This document shows, piece by piece, positions 23,131 to 35,987 of a stretch of DNA of 64,000 bases. The notes under the pieces were generated by a model that saw nothing but the letters and a program-made list of their open reading frames with translations, made no database searches and was not told the DNA's origin. Source of the stretch: Stictocephala bisonia (lineage: Eukaryota; Arthropoda; Insecta; Hemiptera; Membracidae); NCBI GenBank assembly GCA_035578905.1, contig JAQJVL010000003.1:10359743-10423742 (forward strand). Direction: 5' to 3'. The first letter of the stretch is position 1. Each line of letters begins with the position of its first letter. The position numbers were made by a program, and so were the translations under genes.

Positions 23131-24289
23131 AAAGGAGTTAAATAGACAGAATATATAACCTCAATTATTGACTGAAATATTAAGCATGAAATGATAGCAG
23201 TTGGCTTTGTGAAGGCAGTGTTTGCTCCAAAAGTGAGACGAGCTTATAAATTAGAGAATATTTTATTAAAATCTTTTCATGACAACAAAAGTTACAGTCA
23301 TGGCAAGTGGGCAGACAGTCACATCTTCAGCAGCACTACAGTAATACCCCCACTTCAAGAAGGATGCGGATCCCTCGATTGGGGTCAGTTTACGAAGCCG
23401 GAGTCACAAAGGACTCTTTGCTTCGCCAAAATATAAGGAGTAAACAACGTGTCACTAGCCAACCAGGTAAATTCCTCATTTCGCTCAGTCATCGAGTATA
23501 TATTATATGAACACTTGTCGCCGTGAAAACGACATTGATTCTGGCGCAAACTAAAAACAGAAAAAAGGTGCAGGGAGGTAGGACTATACCTAGCGTGTGG
23601 AGGCGCGCGAAGGTAAACTTCTTCGTCAGAGACAGTGGCAAGAGAAGAATGATGTAAAAAAATTGAACACTTAATGATGACTTAAGGCAGCCTCAAGTAA
23701 ATTTACTGGTGATTGTATAATAGATTATCTACGAAGATTTTGGTTCTGTTTTCTACCAAACTCTTGCGCACTATAATACTCGTCCAGATGTTTTGGCTAC
23801 TTATCTCTGGTTTTTTTGCTTACATCTGCTACACCTCATAACTTTTATATTTATTGTTTTTTATGTACTTAATACTATATGTTAAAAATAAGAAAATGTA
23901 AACTATGGAATTTCATACAGATACTAGAAAGTGAATCCTGTTACAAACTTAAGTTTAAGTAATTTTTTTGATAACAATACTTGAATAAATTTTAATGTAG
24001 AAAAGAAAAAAACGTAATGTACAGTAAAATATCTAGGCATAGAGAAGAATCAATAAAGATGTAGATTGTAAACAGCTCAGTTGCAATTATTTTTAGTGAG
24101 ATTATTTGGATAGTTCTGAAATAAAGAGGTAAAAGAAAAAAAGACAAAGGGAAAAAAAGCGGAGGTGGGCATTGTATAAGCATACCAGGTTATAGAGTAG
24201 GGCATTACCAGTGTAATGATAACTATAGGCAAGGGAGGGTTCTGTGTTATTATAGAGGGAAATCAATTACTGTAAGAATGACTAGGAAG
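23131..24289. other. Intronic DNA, no gene supported
   Basis: An 81-codon open frame at 23191-23436 (plus) has no recognisable domain. The segment 23290-23640 is more GC-rich than its surroundings and may be an unrecognised repeat. Confidence 0.4.
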
Positions 24290-24292
24290 GGT

Positions 24293-24420
24293 GTGGGGGG
24301 GGGGGGGGGGGGGGTGGGGGGGGGGGGGAAAAAATAAGGTAAATAAAAGGGGGTGGGGGGGGAAAGGGGGGGGGGGGATTAGGGAATATAAATAATAATA
24401 AAAAAAAAAGGGGGAGTAGT

Positions 24421-24468
<48 letters not shown>

Positions 24469-24540
24469 AAAAAAAAAGATAATTAAAATATAAAAAAAAT
24501 AATGGGGGGGGGGGGGGGGGGGTGGGGGGGGGGGGGGGAG
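24293..24540. repeat. G-rich homopolymer tract
   Basis: Several runs of 10-47 G occur, including about 47 at 24421-24467, separated by A-rich bits. The poly-proline frame on the minus strand is an artefact of this composition. This is either a real poly-G simple repeat or an assembly artefact. Confidence 0.7.
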
Positions 24541-25719
24541 GTGAACGTAAAAATGACAACACTGATTCTTTGGCTTTTAAACAATTAAACTCAATGGTAG
24601 TAGCAGTAATTAAGTTTTTCTGTTTGTCCAGAGTTACAAAGTTTTTCTGAAAACGCAATTTTTCCGAAGGAGTTATCACTGGTACTAAAATAAAAATTAA
24701 CTGGGTAACATTGTTTATATCGGGAAGTATGTTAAATATTAATTTGCTAAATCAAGAACTGATTACTTTAAATTATATTAGTTTAGATAGAAAGTCAACA
24801 AAGGTTTATATTTCTTTGGCTTAACGTAATGTGCTAAACACGTCATACACTACAAAAAAAGTAGATCAGAAATCTTAGCATAGATCATATCTTGTGAAGG
24901 GCATAAAGGATTAAATGCAATTTAATGAGGCAAATTTTTGATGTGGTCTAACTGACCACTGTATGTTAGGACACAAATTGCTCAGGTAGTATCAAAGATA
25001 CATATGCGCTTACTAATAGCAATCGAGCCTAGCGCAGATAAATATGCAGTTGATTTCACTTTGGGGTTATAGACAAAGTTAAAAGATGTTAATTGGAATA
25101 CAAGTACTACAAAGTAAATAGCATGTTAACACTAGTTATAATTATTTTTTATGAAACTTTATCGCAAAAACTATGTAAGCTTGCTAAAAGAATTATTCCA
25201 CTGTAAGCTACTAATTAAGTAAGAGCTAAGAATGTTTACTACCATGGATTACTATCAAGATATTTTAAAGAGTAAAATTGAAAAAAGAAAAAAGCTTTAT
25301 AAAATTTCAAAAGAAGGCCAAATGATTCAAACTTTATTGGTTACTTTCATAGATTCTTAAGCAAACCTAAGAGCGTGTGTGGAAATAATATTGTTACTAA
25401 AAACCCGGTAAGGGGGGGGGAAACAGAGTAGGTTATTATGAGACATGCATTTTTAAGTTAGATTAAGGAGCACTAGCGCCAGCATGGAGTTGAAATTACA
25501 AGTAAGTTAGGACAGGTAGAAATAACAGTAAAAAATGTAGAAGGTAAAATAGAATTGGACAACGGTAACAGTGTTAAATGAAGCCTACATAGTATAGTCT
25601 GCAGCACTGCGATCAATGATTTATTTTATCTCTGTACAATCACGAAGCATGGGTCGAGTGGAGTACAGGTCGCTCTGAATAACCTCTGGTCCGCCTACTT
25701 CATAACAATCAGCAGCCTC

Positions 25720-26023
25720 GCCTCCCCCCCTTCCCCCTTCCCCCCCCATCCCCCACCCCGCCCCCCCCCCTCACACTACCCCCCACCCCCTCCCCTCCCC
25801 CCCCACATCACCCCCACCCCCCCCCCCCCCACCCACCCCCCCCCCCCCCCCCAGCCTCTCCACCCTACCCCGCCACCCCCCCTCCTCCCTCACCCCTCAC
25901 CCAACCCCACAACCCCCCGCCCCCCGCCACACCCCCCACCCAAACCCCCCCGCTCCCCCCCCATCCCCCAATACCCCCCCCCCACTCCCCACCCCCCCCC
26001 CACTCACCCCCACTCCCCTCAAC
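25720..26023. repeat. C-rich low-complexity tract
   Basis: About 300 bp are almost entirely C with scattered A and T (CCCCCACCC-like). It is the complementary composition to the G-rich tract 1.2 kb upstream. Confidence 0.7.
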
Positions 26024-26137
26024 AAAAAAAATTGAACAACCCAAACAAAAAAAATAAACAAATACATAAAAAAAAAAATTAATATAAAAAAAAAATTTAA
26101 AAAAAAAAAAAAAAATAATAAAAAAAAAGAAAAAAAA

Positions 26138-26180
<43 letters not shown>

Positions 26181-26190
26181 AAAAAAAATA
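26024..26190. repeat. A-rich low-complexity tract
   Basis: Long A runs with occasional T follow directly after the C-rich tract. No gene. Confidence 0.7.
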
Positions 26191-26429
26191 TATTGGGGAA
26201 GTATTAAGTATAGAAGAGGGTTTTTTAGTTTTGGTGTTAGTTTTTACAAAAAAATCAACCGGCTTGACAACATTTCTGTTCAGACTTGTTAAATTAGTAT
26301 GCCAATGAAGATTGATTGGTGGATGGTGTGTGGGGTATTTGAATGTGATTATTTTTTTGTTTTTTTAATATGAAAAGATATGTATTGTATGTTTTTGTAA
26401 TTTATGATTTTTTAAAAAAACAAATCAAC

Positions 26430-27440
26430 AACAACTTGACAATCTAAGACCAATAAGCTTTTGTCAGTTTTTTCTTAAAATATTTGAAAAAATTATTAAA
26501 ATTCGTTTGCTGAACTATTTAAATAACTTGATTTTTTTTTTTAGTAAATAAACAATTTGATTCATTAAAGGCAAATCCAACTGAATGATGCGCTGATTTC
26601 AGTTGTTGCTGATAAAACTTATAACAATTTCAATTCCATAAAAAAACTCATTTATTTATTGAATTCAGAAAGCTTTCGATTTAGTTTAGTCATGGTATGA
26701 TCTTATAGATAAATTAAATGCAGTGGGTGTTAGAAGAGTTGCATTGCGATGTTCCGAAGTTTCTTGTGGGAAGGAAGCAAGTCATAAGTAATACAAGAAA
26801 CAATATAAGTAATCCGCTTACTGCGTAAGATCAAGGAGTCTCAGGCAAGGGATCGGTGATCTCTGCAACTGTTTTTCTTATGACTTTATCAATGAACCGT
26901 ATTAAAAACTTGCAATTATAAATGGTGATCATATCCCTTTTGCGAGACGACATTGCCTTATTTTATCGCAGATTCTGTTAGAGGTAATCTAGGGAACAAT
27001 ATAGTTGACTGATTTAGAGGTATTATTAAGAAACTGGTCTGTTAGAATTAAATGAAGTGAATGTAAGAAAAGACATAAATTTATTAATTTTCATTGCCTA
27101 AAGATCTTTAAACTTTCCATTCCATATAAAGATATCATGAGTCCATCAATGTCAGGTCGTGATAAATAATATAGCAATCTTGTGCCAGAATTATATGAAA
27201 AAAGTTTTAAAGTTTTAATACTCAGCCGGTGTAATATTTTGATGGAAATAGGTTAAGTTGGGAAAGACATATATTCTGAATTACATAAAAAAAAAAGAAC
27301 AGTCATAAGACCTTTTATTTTTTAAGAAACTTTTGCAGTACTGACTTCTTAGAACACTATATTTTGCACTAATTCATTCTAGGACTACAATACGGCATAA
27401 ACATGTTGGGGGGAGCAGTTCAAAATTTTACATTGACAGA
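26430..27440 (+). pseudogene. Decayed LINE reverse transcriptase
   Basis: Broken frames spell Jockey/CR1-type reverse-transcriptase landmarks in order. DNLRPIS lies at about 26440, a KIFEK-like segment near 26480, and an FRKAFD-like palm motif near 26665. A GV.QG.S.IS-like box is near 26830 and a DDIALFY-like catalytic box near 26950. AL.HSRLQYGIN..GG, of the C-terminal region, is near 27360-27420. Numerous indels and stops are present. No endonuclease was found upstream, where the low-complexity tracts lie. Confidence 0.6.
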
Positions 27441-29269
27441 CTGAGGTATATCACAAATACTTTTTAATAAGAATTATTTATTGAAAAAGAATTAAGAGAC
27501 GCTCTTTCATCAGTTATAAAAAAAAATAAAAAAAGGAGAAGGCAAATTAGAGGGTGGGTTTACGTGTTCACCCCACTACAGGGCCCTTTTTGTATATTAG
27601 AAGTAAAGTTTTAAATATATTTTATGTAAGATGAAAGTGGGAACGGGGGAGTAGTAGACAATCTATAATTACACAGAACAAGAAAGCTGTTTACAATGGG
27701 AAGTTTAGACTATAACCAAACGGTCAATAATGATGATTGTCAAACGATCATTCTACTACTTAGGCCCAAAACATTGTTTAATAAAGTACGCAATAAATAT
27801 AAGGAATTTAAATAACGTAAAACATTTTAGGGGTCGAAAGTTGGTTAGGACTGGCTATTTAACCAAGCAAAGTGTAAATTCTTTGTTTGTAGATTAAGTA
27901 TACCGTTGTACTTATGGATGATTGTTGAATAAGTGTGACAAGAAGAATGAATTGGAGGTTAAGTAAAAAGGTGGGAATAAATGCTTACGGTGGCTGCTTC
28001 TGACCGGACAGGACAGAGGCTTTGACGCCATGGACAATGTGGAATGATGGCTACCCAGGCCGGCCAGCTGGTCTTTGCGTGCCGTGCCGGGATCGCTAGC
28101 TCCTTAGTCGAGAATGACAAGTACGGATGAGGAATTTTGTTGATTTAGTTCATTGACCTTGTTTCTTCAACTAAAAAATTTTTTCATTAAATTGTTATAT
28201 TATGCTTTTATAAAACAAAAATATATCTTTGTTGTTATTCATATTGACCATGTTTTTGAACTAAAATTTTTTTCATTTAAAACATTTTTTTACATTTAAA
28301 ATTTGTTTGTATTATAGCTTTATTATAAAACAAAATATATGTGTGTAGCGAGATATTATGTATATTTATATTGTATAACTGTTTATGTTTAAAAAATTCT
28401 GATGTTGATTCCTGGAAGTAAAAGTTCTTCTTTAAATGTTAGGTAGCTGGTTCTACAATAAAAATAATAAAATTTTTGAATAGTATAAATACTATATTCA
28501 ACATGTTTCTGAATCATTAAGAACAAATGCAAGGCAATAAAAATATCCCCGCGAATTGTATGTACATAAATAAGCTAGAACAGTATTTTTTTTTTTATTT
28601 GGCAATATTTCCTATTGCATGACGCTACAGAGTGTTTTTTTTTATGTGGAGCTAGACTAGCATGTATTCATATATTAATCTTTTAATGGATTATTTTATT
28701 TAATATCCTGGTCACACAACTATGTATTAAGTGCCAGGTATCATTTCGGCAAACAATTTATATGTTATAGCTTTCTTGTAACTTAATTGTGGAAATAGAA
28801 TCAATTTATTCATGTTTATTCAATTTTTACACGTTTAAGAATAACTGTTCTCCTAGAAAAAAGTTATCGAAGCAAATTATAATTACTAGCTTGATTACAA
28901 TATGCAGAGTTCTTGATGTTTTCATACCTTATCTTTGCATGTGAGCCATCTTTCAAGATGTTAAGAGATAGTTAGCTCTGTGATCAGGCAAATCAAGCTG
29001 CAGACTGCTTGATCCTAGAATCCCAATTATAATTCCCCTACAGACTGTCCATCTCGCAATACAAAATATTACAGTTCCCTAATCAATTTGTAGTTTATGC
29101 TATAACAATAAGATCTTAAGGACATGTTCTTAAAATTTGTCAGACATAGATTCTGATAGGAAGTGTTTCTTATTCCCATCAAAGTTTATTTAAATTATCA
29201 CCAAAGGAAGACAAGAAAGTAGTTTACAAAGACGTTTTAAAGTCAAGTTATGTTTTAAAGTCCCCCGCT
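27441..29269. other. Mostly AT-rich intronic DNA
   Basis: No gene is recognised. A GC-rich island at about 27980-28110 (GGCCGGCCAGCTGG, GCCGTGCCGGGATCGC) stands out and may be the edge of an unrecognised repeat. Confidence 0.4.
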
Positions 29270-29289
29270 TGTGTGGGACTAACCCCACT

Positions 29290-30000
29290 TTGAGTGCTGG
29301 TCCTAAAAACGGCAAGCCATTTGCTGAATGCTGCCATTTTTCGGACTTTTTAAAAATTCATAGATTTAGAAACCATTAAATAATTACTAAAAAAGTTCTA
29401 CTTACTAAAGGATTCTATTATTTCTTTCTTTATATCAGTAATAACAATTAAAAATTCAAGATTTCTAATCATTTTCATAGTATCAATTTTTAGATAATAA
29501 TAGTTTTAGCACACAAAAAATCAACTACCCCCCAAGGGCGCAATTGAGTTAATACAAAATAATTTTGAACATACTTTTAATGTTGCTCCTTGGTCATCTC
29601 GAAAACTAAGTAAAAAAGAGGGTAGGTATCTTACCATAAAATCCCCTCCCCACCAGTCTTACGCCGTTTTATATTAGCAACTCTATTTACAAATTTTAGA
29701 AATAGAGTCAACTCACAAACGATGTTCTGAAACGTGCAACAGTTTAAGTGCAGTCGTAGTGGACTAAAACACAATTATTCTCTTATGGATAACAACAGTA
29801 TGGCTGTGTGCGATCATTCTAGTGGTGAAACAGCTCACTAATTCATCACTAAGACCATTTATGATACCAGTCTCAAGTATTATTACTCATAGAGCTATTT
29901 AACAAACATTAAAACATCGATCCCCGTAAAACTAACGGGATCCGCATTCTTCGAAGTTACGTCGTATCTCCACAGAAAATACAGGATTTGCAGTCAACAT
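29290..30000 (+). repeat. Unclassified repeat family 2, copy 2
   Basis: Diverged direct copy of 18235-18940, from TTTGAGTGCTGGTCCTAAA through CCCGTAAAACTAACGGGATCC to the TTCGAAGTTACG end. It directly precedes the solo LTR at 30081. Confidence 0.7.
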
Positions 30001-30080
30001 GTTGAAATTGCTTGGTTTAATATCATAAGTAAGATTGTTGTTTTGCGAATCTCTCTAACTTGATGATCAACTCTTTATCC

Positions 30081-32041
30081 TGACTCCCACTCATAAACGA
30101 AGTTGTGCCGGTACTGGGGAATGGCTGCAGAAACGCGGAAACAGGCGATATGGGATCCATTCAGGGTTGGGCAGTTGGAGAGTAAATCATTAACTTGGCA
30201 TTCTGAGCTGAAAAAAGAACTAGTTTATATCAAAAAGGCAATGAATCTAATATTAATGAAAATCTGGGCGAGTACAGCGCTACAATATCAAAATTACACT
30301 CAAAAACCACAAACTCACACTCATAATTAAAACAGAATAAACAATACATATAGCCAAAAAAACTAAGCAAAGAGCTACATAAACCTAAAATTTACTATAA
30401 CCCATGGGCCTTAGCTGCAGAATTACATAGAAATACGAAAACAACAAACAACTTTAAAAGAATTTACGATGAAAAATTAGGTAAATAATTAAACCGATAC
30501 AAATTACCGGCATTTAGCGCCACATCCCATGATTCCACTCGAGGGCCAATGGGAGTAAGGCCCTGGTATCCTCTGGGCAGCTCCGAATTAACAAAGATGT
30601 AAAAACGTTAATAAATCAAAAAGATCCCTTTATAGAATGAGGCTTTTAAAAACCTAAGGAAATAGCAAGATATAGCACGGTACCGACATCGTTCTATCAA
30701 AAATTCACTAGAAAATATCTATAACACAAATTCAAGAAACAAATAAAACAAACAAACTTTAATTAACTAGGCGCTAAACGTGAAAATCACATAATACTCT
30801 TAGATTCAAGGTCATTAGCAGAGGGCCTAACAAAAATAAAAATTTTAAAAAATATAAAACAAAATAAACATATTTCGGGGTGGATGATTAATAACAATAA
30901 ATATTAACATAAAAAGTTAAAAAAACATAAAAATAAATATATAGTCAAGCTCCCGATGCTGTCGTTTGCTTAGTTACACTGTTCATTTTTTTATTTTCTA
31001 TTTGTGGGGCGTGGCCTAGTGGAGAATATCTTCTTTGTTTTTTCTTTTCTTTTTAATTTTAAAACAAAATGACTCACCCTCCTAAAAATAAAAAAAAAAA
31101 GCTTTAGTTTTTTTGTTTTGGCTGCCGCGTAATAGACATGAACGCACTGACCTGAGGACATAAGAAAATCCTACACTCAAAGATGTAGTGTAGGGGCAGG
31201 CAGTTCAAAAACTTGACTTCATAATACATGACGCCCGCGAGGCTAGTCTAGCACAGATGTAGATGCAGTACTTCGAGAGGCAAGGCTAGAGGTTGCAACG
31301 TCCCACTCAAGCACCCAGGACGAAAGCGCAAACGTCACAGCACATTAAAAAAAATACAGCCAAACAAAAATAATACAGTTAACAAACTAATAAATATGAA
31401 ACAGCAAAAAAACAGGAAAAGACAAAATTGAAAGTGTACATACAAAAAAGAACCTGAAAGGGTGGTAGAAACTATAAGTTAAACATACAGGAATTAACAA
31501 AATTAAACAGGTAGAATAGGTAATTGACAAAGAACAGAGATATAGTGAAAAGGTAACTCAAACTGCAAAATGATCAATAAAAATGATATATAACTAACAT
31601 AGAACATAAAACAAAATATAATAAAGAAATGAAAGATAAAAATTAACATTGAGCACATGGCTCGAACCTAGATTGACAATCATCTAGACAAAGGACACAA
31701 ACAATCTAACAATATACTGAAAATAACAAATAAGCCTGATTATTATTATTATTTAAACAAAAATATTTTCAGTAAAAGGGTGATTAGGTTTTTGAAATAA
31801 CAAAATTGAACACTTACGTTTGAGAGTCTCTAGCCGGTCAACATATCGTGTACAGTGGCAGACGAAGACAGGTCAAACGACAGGCCAACTTGGCAGACCG
31901 AGAGCTGGAATCACGGAACAACAGAGTTTGAGCCAACGGCCACGAAAGTAAACAAATCGACAGCGTACAAGCAATTTAAGGCAGCCTGGAAAACCACTAC
32001 GACAAGTAACAACAAATGTACCGGTCAAACGACCCGGTACA
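30081..32041. mobile_element. Diverged solo LTR related to the Gypsy element at 51.6-61.0 kb
   Basis: Successive segments align with the 2050-bp Gypsy LTR. These are TGACTCCCAC at the start, GGCAGTTGGAG, GGGCAGCTCCGAATTAA at about 30580, CACTGACCTGAGGACA at about 31146, GAGCACATGGCTCGAACCTAGATT at about 31652 and AAAAGGGTGATTAG at about 31776. It closes with a CCGGTC...GACCCGGTACA end at about 32020-32041. It is about 1.96 kb long, has no internal region on either side and no clear target duplication. It is considerably diverged, so much older than the full element. Confidence 0.8.
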
Positions 32042-34148
32042 AACTTGAAATAAAAAGTATTAATTAATAATAGTTTAATTACATGTTTTTTATTCTTGTA
32101 AGAATAAAAACCAGTGTGATAAATATATTTTAAATATAATATCACATACTCTTAACAATTATTACAATTTAAGCTTTTAGTAAAGACAGAAAAAAATAAA
32201 TGCCAAAATAAATAGGCATATATTACGCTTCTTAGACAGTTTTTTAACCTGGATTTATAAACTAAAATGCTTTTATGTTTACAAATACGTATAATTTTAA
32301 TCAAAAAAATTTTTAATTTCATACATTTTGTATACAACTTGAACCTTTGCGGGCGAAGCCGCAATGGGGGTGCTAATATTGTTATAAAATAATTATGTCA
32401 TAAAAATGTAAAAAATTTTCACCTTATAATTTTATCAAATATTCATTTTAACAATTTCAAACTAAGTAATTTACTATGTCATATTAAGATAATAATTAAT
32501 TTAATTTTATAATAGCCTCAATTTAGTTATTTAATTGTCCCTTTACTCAAAAATAGTTAATTTTTATTTAATTTAATTTCTTTTCAAAATCTTATGACAA
32601 CAACATTTCCATATGTGTCCAGTGTAAACAAGCTACAAACATATGTGTTAATAAAATGTGCATCAAAAAATATTTGTATTTGTAAAACAGCTATTACTCT
32701 GAACATTTTATTTTGATAAATGTGGTTGTCCCTACTTAAAGTGTTGCTGACCTCTGAACTCTATATGGGGCCAGTGACTAGTACCTAGTCAATTTGTGTG
32801 GTACTTATTTGGCCAAGGAGCTAGTTACTAGTGGATTGTGCAAGCCTCCATTCGCTGCCATTTTGTCACTAGTCTTATAACTCAAAACGCAAAACCATGT
32901 ATACCATTTTAAAGAAGACGTTCCACTATTGTATTTCATATATAAATCATGAATTATCTCTTAAGTATTTAGGTAAAAACAAATATCATAATTTGGAAAC
33001 AATCATTGATATCTGTGACAAAGGTCAGCTGAAGACGAAAATACATCATCTTCAAAAATTCACCACAAGCGTAGTGTAAAGCTGTCGTGATTCTGATTCC
33101 ACCTATGGAACAGCGGGAATGTGCTCTATAAGGCTGCTGTTGTAATTTGTTCTCTAACTTGACTCGTTTAGATGCTGTGAATTTATTTCTCAAGGTCTAT
33201 TTTACAAGGGAAAAATTTTCAAAAAACATACTATGACATTTTCAGAAGTATTTTATTTGTTTGAACGTTATTTAAATCATATTATATACGATTTGATTTC
33301 TGAATAAATTCAGAACAATTATCTTGTTTGCAGGAAACTGTCAGACACTGTATTGACAGCTGGTAGTGAAATTAAAAACTGATGTTTCTGTGGTTGCTCA
33401 GCTGCTTCTTTGTAAATACGTTTGAAAGTGTTGCCATGTCACAAATAATAAAACCCTGTATATAAACATTTACTAAAAGCACCAAAGTATTTATTTATTA
33501 CAAAACTAGAATAAATTTAAAAAAATTTGTGTATCTTGAAATCTATTTTTTTTTTTTTAATCTTTCTGCGTTCAAAAGTTATTCTAGATGTTACTTTTTT
33601 TTAAATTTTTATTTAAAAATATAATAAACTCTGCGTATATTCTTTTCATTTTGGGTATTTTATTACATTTCAAATTTCTTTATGAACATTGAATTATTTA
33701 TGCTAGTTTCTAGAAAATGATGAATGTGATTTATTTTGCAACCATCTCAGTAAGCATTAAAAAAAGTTGATATTTATACGTACAGAATAGATTTTAAACC
33801 TTTTTACATTTATTGTTATTAGGGGATAAAAATATTTTTTTTTCAAGTTACGTGCTTTTGAAATTTACATTTTTAATTTCACAATTTTTTTAATGTATTG
33901 GCCTGCAACATCTTTGAATATTTATATTTTTTTATGTTTCATATCAATAAAATTTCCATTTAGTACTGAATAAAATGATATGTATGTAACATGACAAGGT
34001 TTTGATAAAATTACAATATGCTAGGTGCGTTTATCTGTGAGCCTGCATATCCGGCCAAAAAACCCTTAGCCAAATAAAGTTTCTGGCTGGGCCTATATAG
34101 GGTTAACAGCTTTTTCCACAAACTGTTATTTCCCTTAAAACGGTTTGA
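32042..34148. other. AT-rich intronic DNA
   Basis: No coding or TE domains are recognised. A short GC-rich motif at about 32347-32375 (GCGGGCGAAGCCGCAATGGGGG) resembles ends seen in some dispersed repeats but is not assignable. Confidence 0.4.
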
Positions 34149-34245
34149 TTAACACGTTAAGTACCATGTCGTTCCGATTGCACGGCAACTGTAGCTTCAA
34201 AGTAGTAACATGCCGGCCGATCGGAACGACAACTGTGCCAATACA
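34149..34245. repeat. TTAA-flanked palindromic fragment, possibly piggyBac-like end
   Basis: TTAACACGTTAAGTACCATG is followed by an 11-bp inverted pair, GTCGTTCCGAT (34168-34178) and ATCGGAACGAC (34220-34230). The arrangement resembles the palindrome next to the piggyBac-like end at 11926, but no opposite terminus was found. Confidence 0.35.
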
Positions 34246-34429
34246 AAAGTATTTTTATAATCATTTAGCACTACCTATCGAATAACCTGTAACGTTTTTA
34301 ACAAATCAGTATCCAAAGTAAACTGAGCTTTTTCACTTAGTTACCTAATTATTGCTAAGTAACAAATTTGAATCCACTAATTTTTGTCGTTTCTTATTGC
34401 TACGGCATCACAGTTTATGATTTGAAATG

Positions 34430-35535
34430 AAATGCGTCTTTATTTAACCAGGCGAAGTTAGGACTAAAAGTCCCCCCCTGATACAAAAATAATTACAATT
34501 ATAACAATTTTGTTTTTAAATATAGTAATTACAACTGAATAAAAGTAACAATAACTAATATAATACAAAAAATAATTAGTTATCTTAAAGTAAATAATCT
34601 TAATAAGCATAGTGAAATGATATATGTAATTACAAGAATGAAATAAATTAACAGACTTAAAAATAAAAATAAAATTATGAAATTCCCCTTACACCCTCAC
34701 ACATGCTCTCTTCAACTGGACTACACGCTCATTCACACATTTATTAACTTAGTAGCAAATCATAAAAACAAAAAAAAAAACAACATTTACAAACCACATT
34801 CATACGTATCCTCCAGATGTTTGCCAAACACTACCGGCCATCAACGAACCCGCAGGAGAAAGGCTTTTACCTCCGCCCTGAAGCGAAGATAATTATTAAT
34901 GTTCCTCATACCATCTGGAAGGGAGTTCCACAGACGGCTAGAATTTACGGTAAACGATTTATTAAATATTGAAGTTCTATGAGTAGGAATACAAAGAAGC
35001 GAAGCCCCCCTGCGTGTTTCCCGGGCACTAACAGAGACAAAAACCTGAAGTTATCATATAGATATTTAGGAGACTTCGTGTGCAATACCTTATGTAAGAA
35101 AAAAATGGTGTGAAATTCATAGAGCCCCTTAATTTTTAGTAAAGATAGTTGATCATAGAATTGGGTTAAATGATCTCTTCTTGAAAGATGAAATATGAAT
35201 CTGATGCAGTAAATTTGTGCACGTTGAAGTCTCTCAAAGAGCTGGGCAGACATGTCATTAATCACGACGTCACAATAATTAAAGTGAGTGAGAACTAGAG
35301 CCCTTACTAGCAATAATTTGACATTCAGTGGTAGGTAAAGTGCAAACTGTTTCAAACTGTGTATGCCTGCAAACACTCTGTTACAAATTTCAGTTACCTG
35401 TTCAGCCCATCCCAAGGTCCTAGTAATAGTAAGTCCAAGGTTACGTACCTTGTCACTGTATTCAAGTGCCTGGTTGTTTCGGGATATCATTGAAGTTAAG
35501 TTTGTTAAGAAGTTTGCTGTAACCAATTATTATGA
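34430..35535 (-). mobile_element. LINE A, 3' part (RT thumb and C-terminus, 3' UTR)
   Basis: The open frame 35526-34945 encodes the region after the reverse-transcriptase palm (LEYSDKVRNLGLTITRTLGW, then AGIHSLKQFA, LVRALVLTHFNYCDVV) of a Jockey/CR1-like LINE. A 3' UTR follows, ending near 34430 (element reading AAATAAAGACGC). The upstream part of the same protein resumes beyond the inserted LINE B, at 38965. Confidence 0.8.
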
Positions 35536-35987
35536 TTCAATTTAATTCAATTCAAATATCTTTATTCATATGCTGCAGGAATATACAGACAGAATAGTGT
35601 CACAATGGTATTTAATCATACCATCACTAATCTATAGTAAAACTAAACTACAACTAAGATTACATTTGTCCAATTATTTACTGTACATAAATACATTTTT
35701 ATTAAAAGTATTTAATAAAAATTCAAACTAGAGCTGATTTAATATACAGATGTATTCTGTTTAAAAAATTCTTCCATTGAATATACAGGATGACTCACAA
35801 GATATTCTTTTAAAGCTTTCTTGAATTTCTTTTCATCACTTATGTTTTTTATTTTAGTCGGAATAAAATTTAAAAGTTTTGAGCCCATGTATGAAATTTT
35901 TTTTTTGAAAAATTCTAAATTATGTTTTTCAACTGATAGACGATTTCTTGTGCCATAATCATGATTAACCGTAGTTTGAATTCCTAA

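Noticed and set aside
24263..24679. 138-aa poly-proline open frame on the minus strand
   Set aside because: It arises from the G-homopolymer tracts. There is no domain or codon structure.
25720..26023. Possible telomere-like or satellite array
   Set aside because: There is no regular repeat unit. Spacing of non-C bases is irregular.
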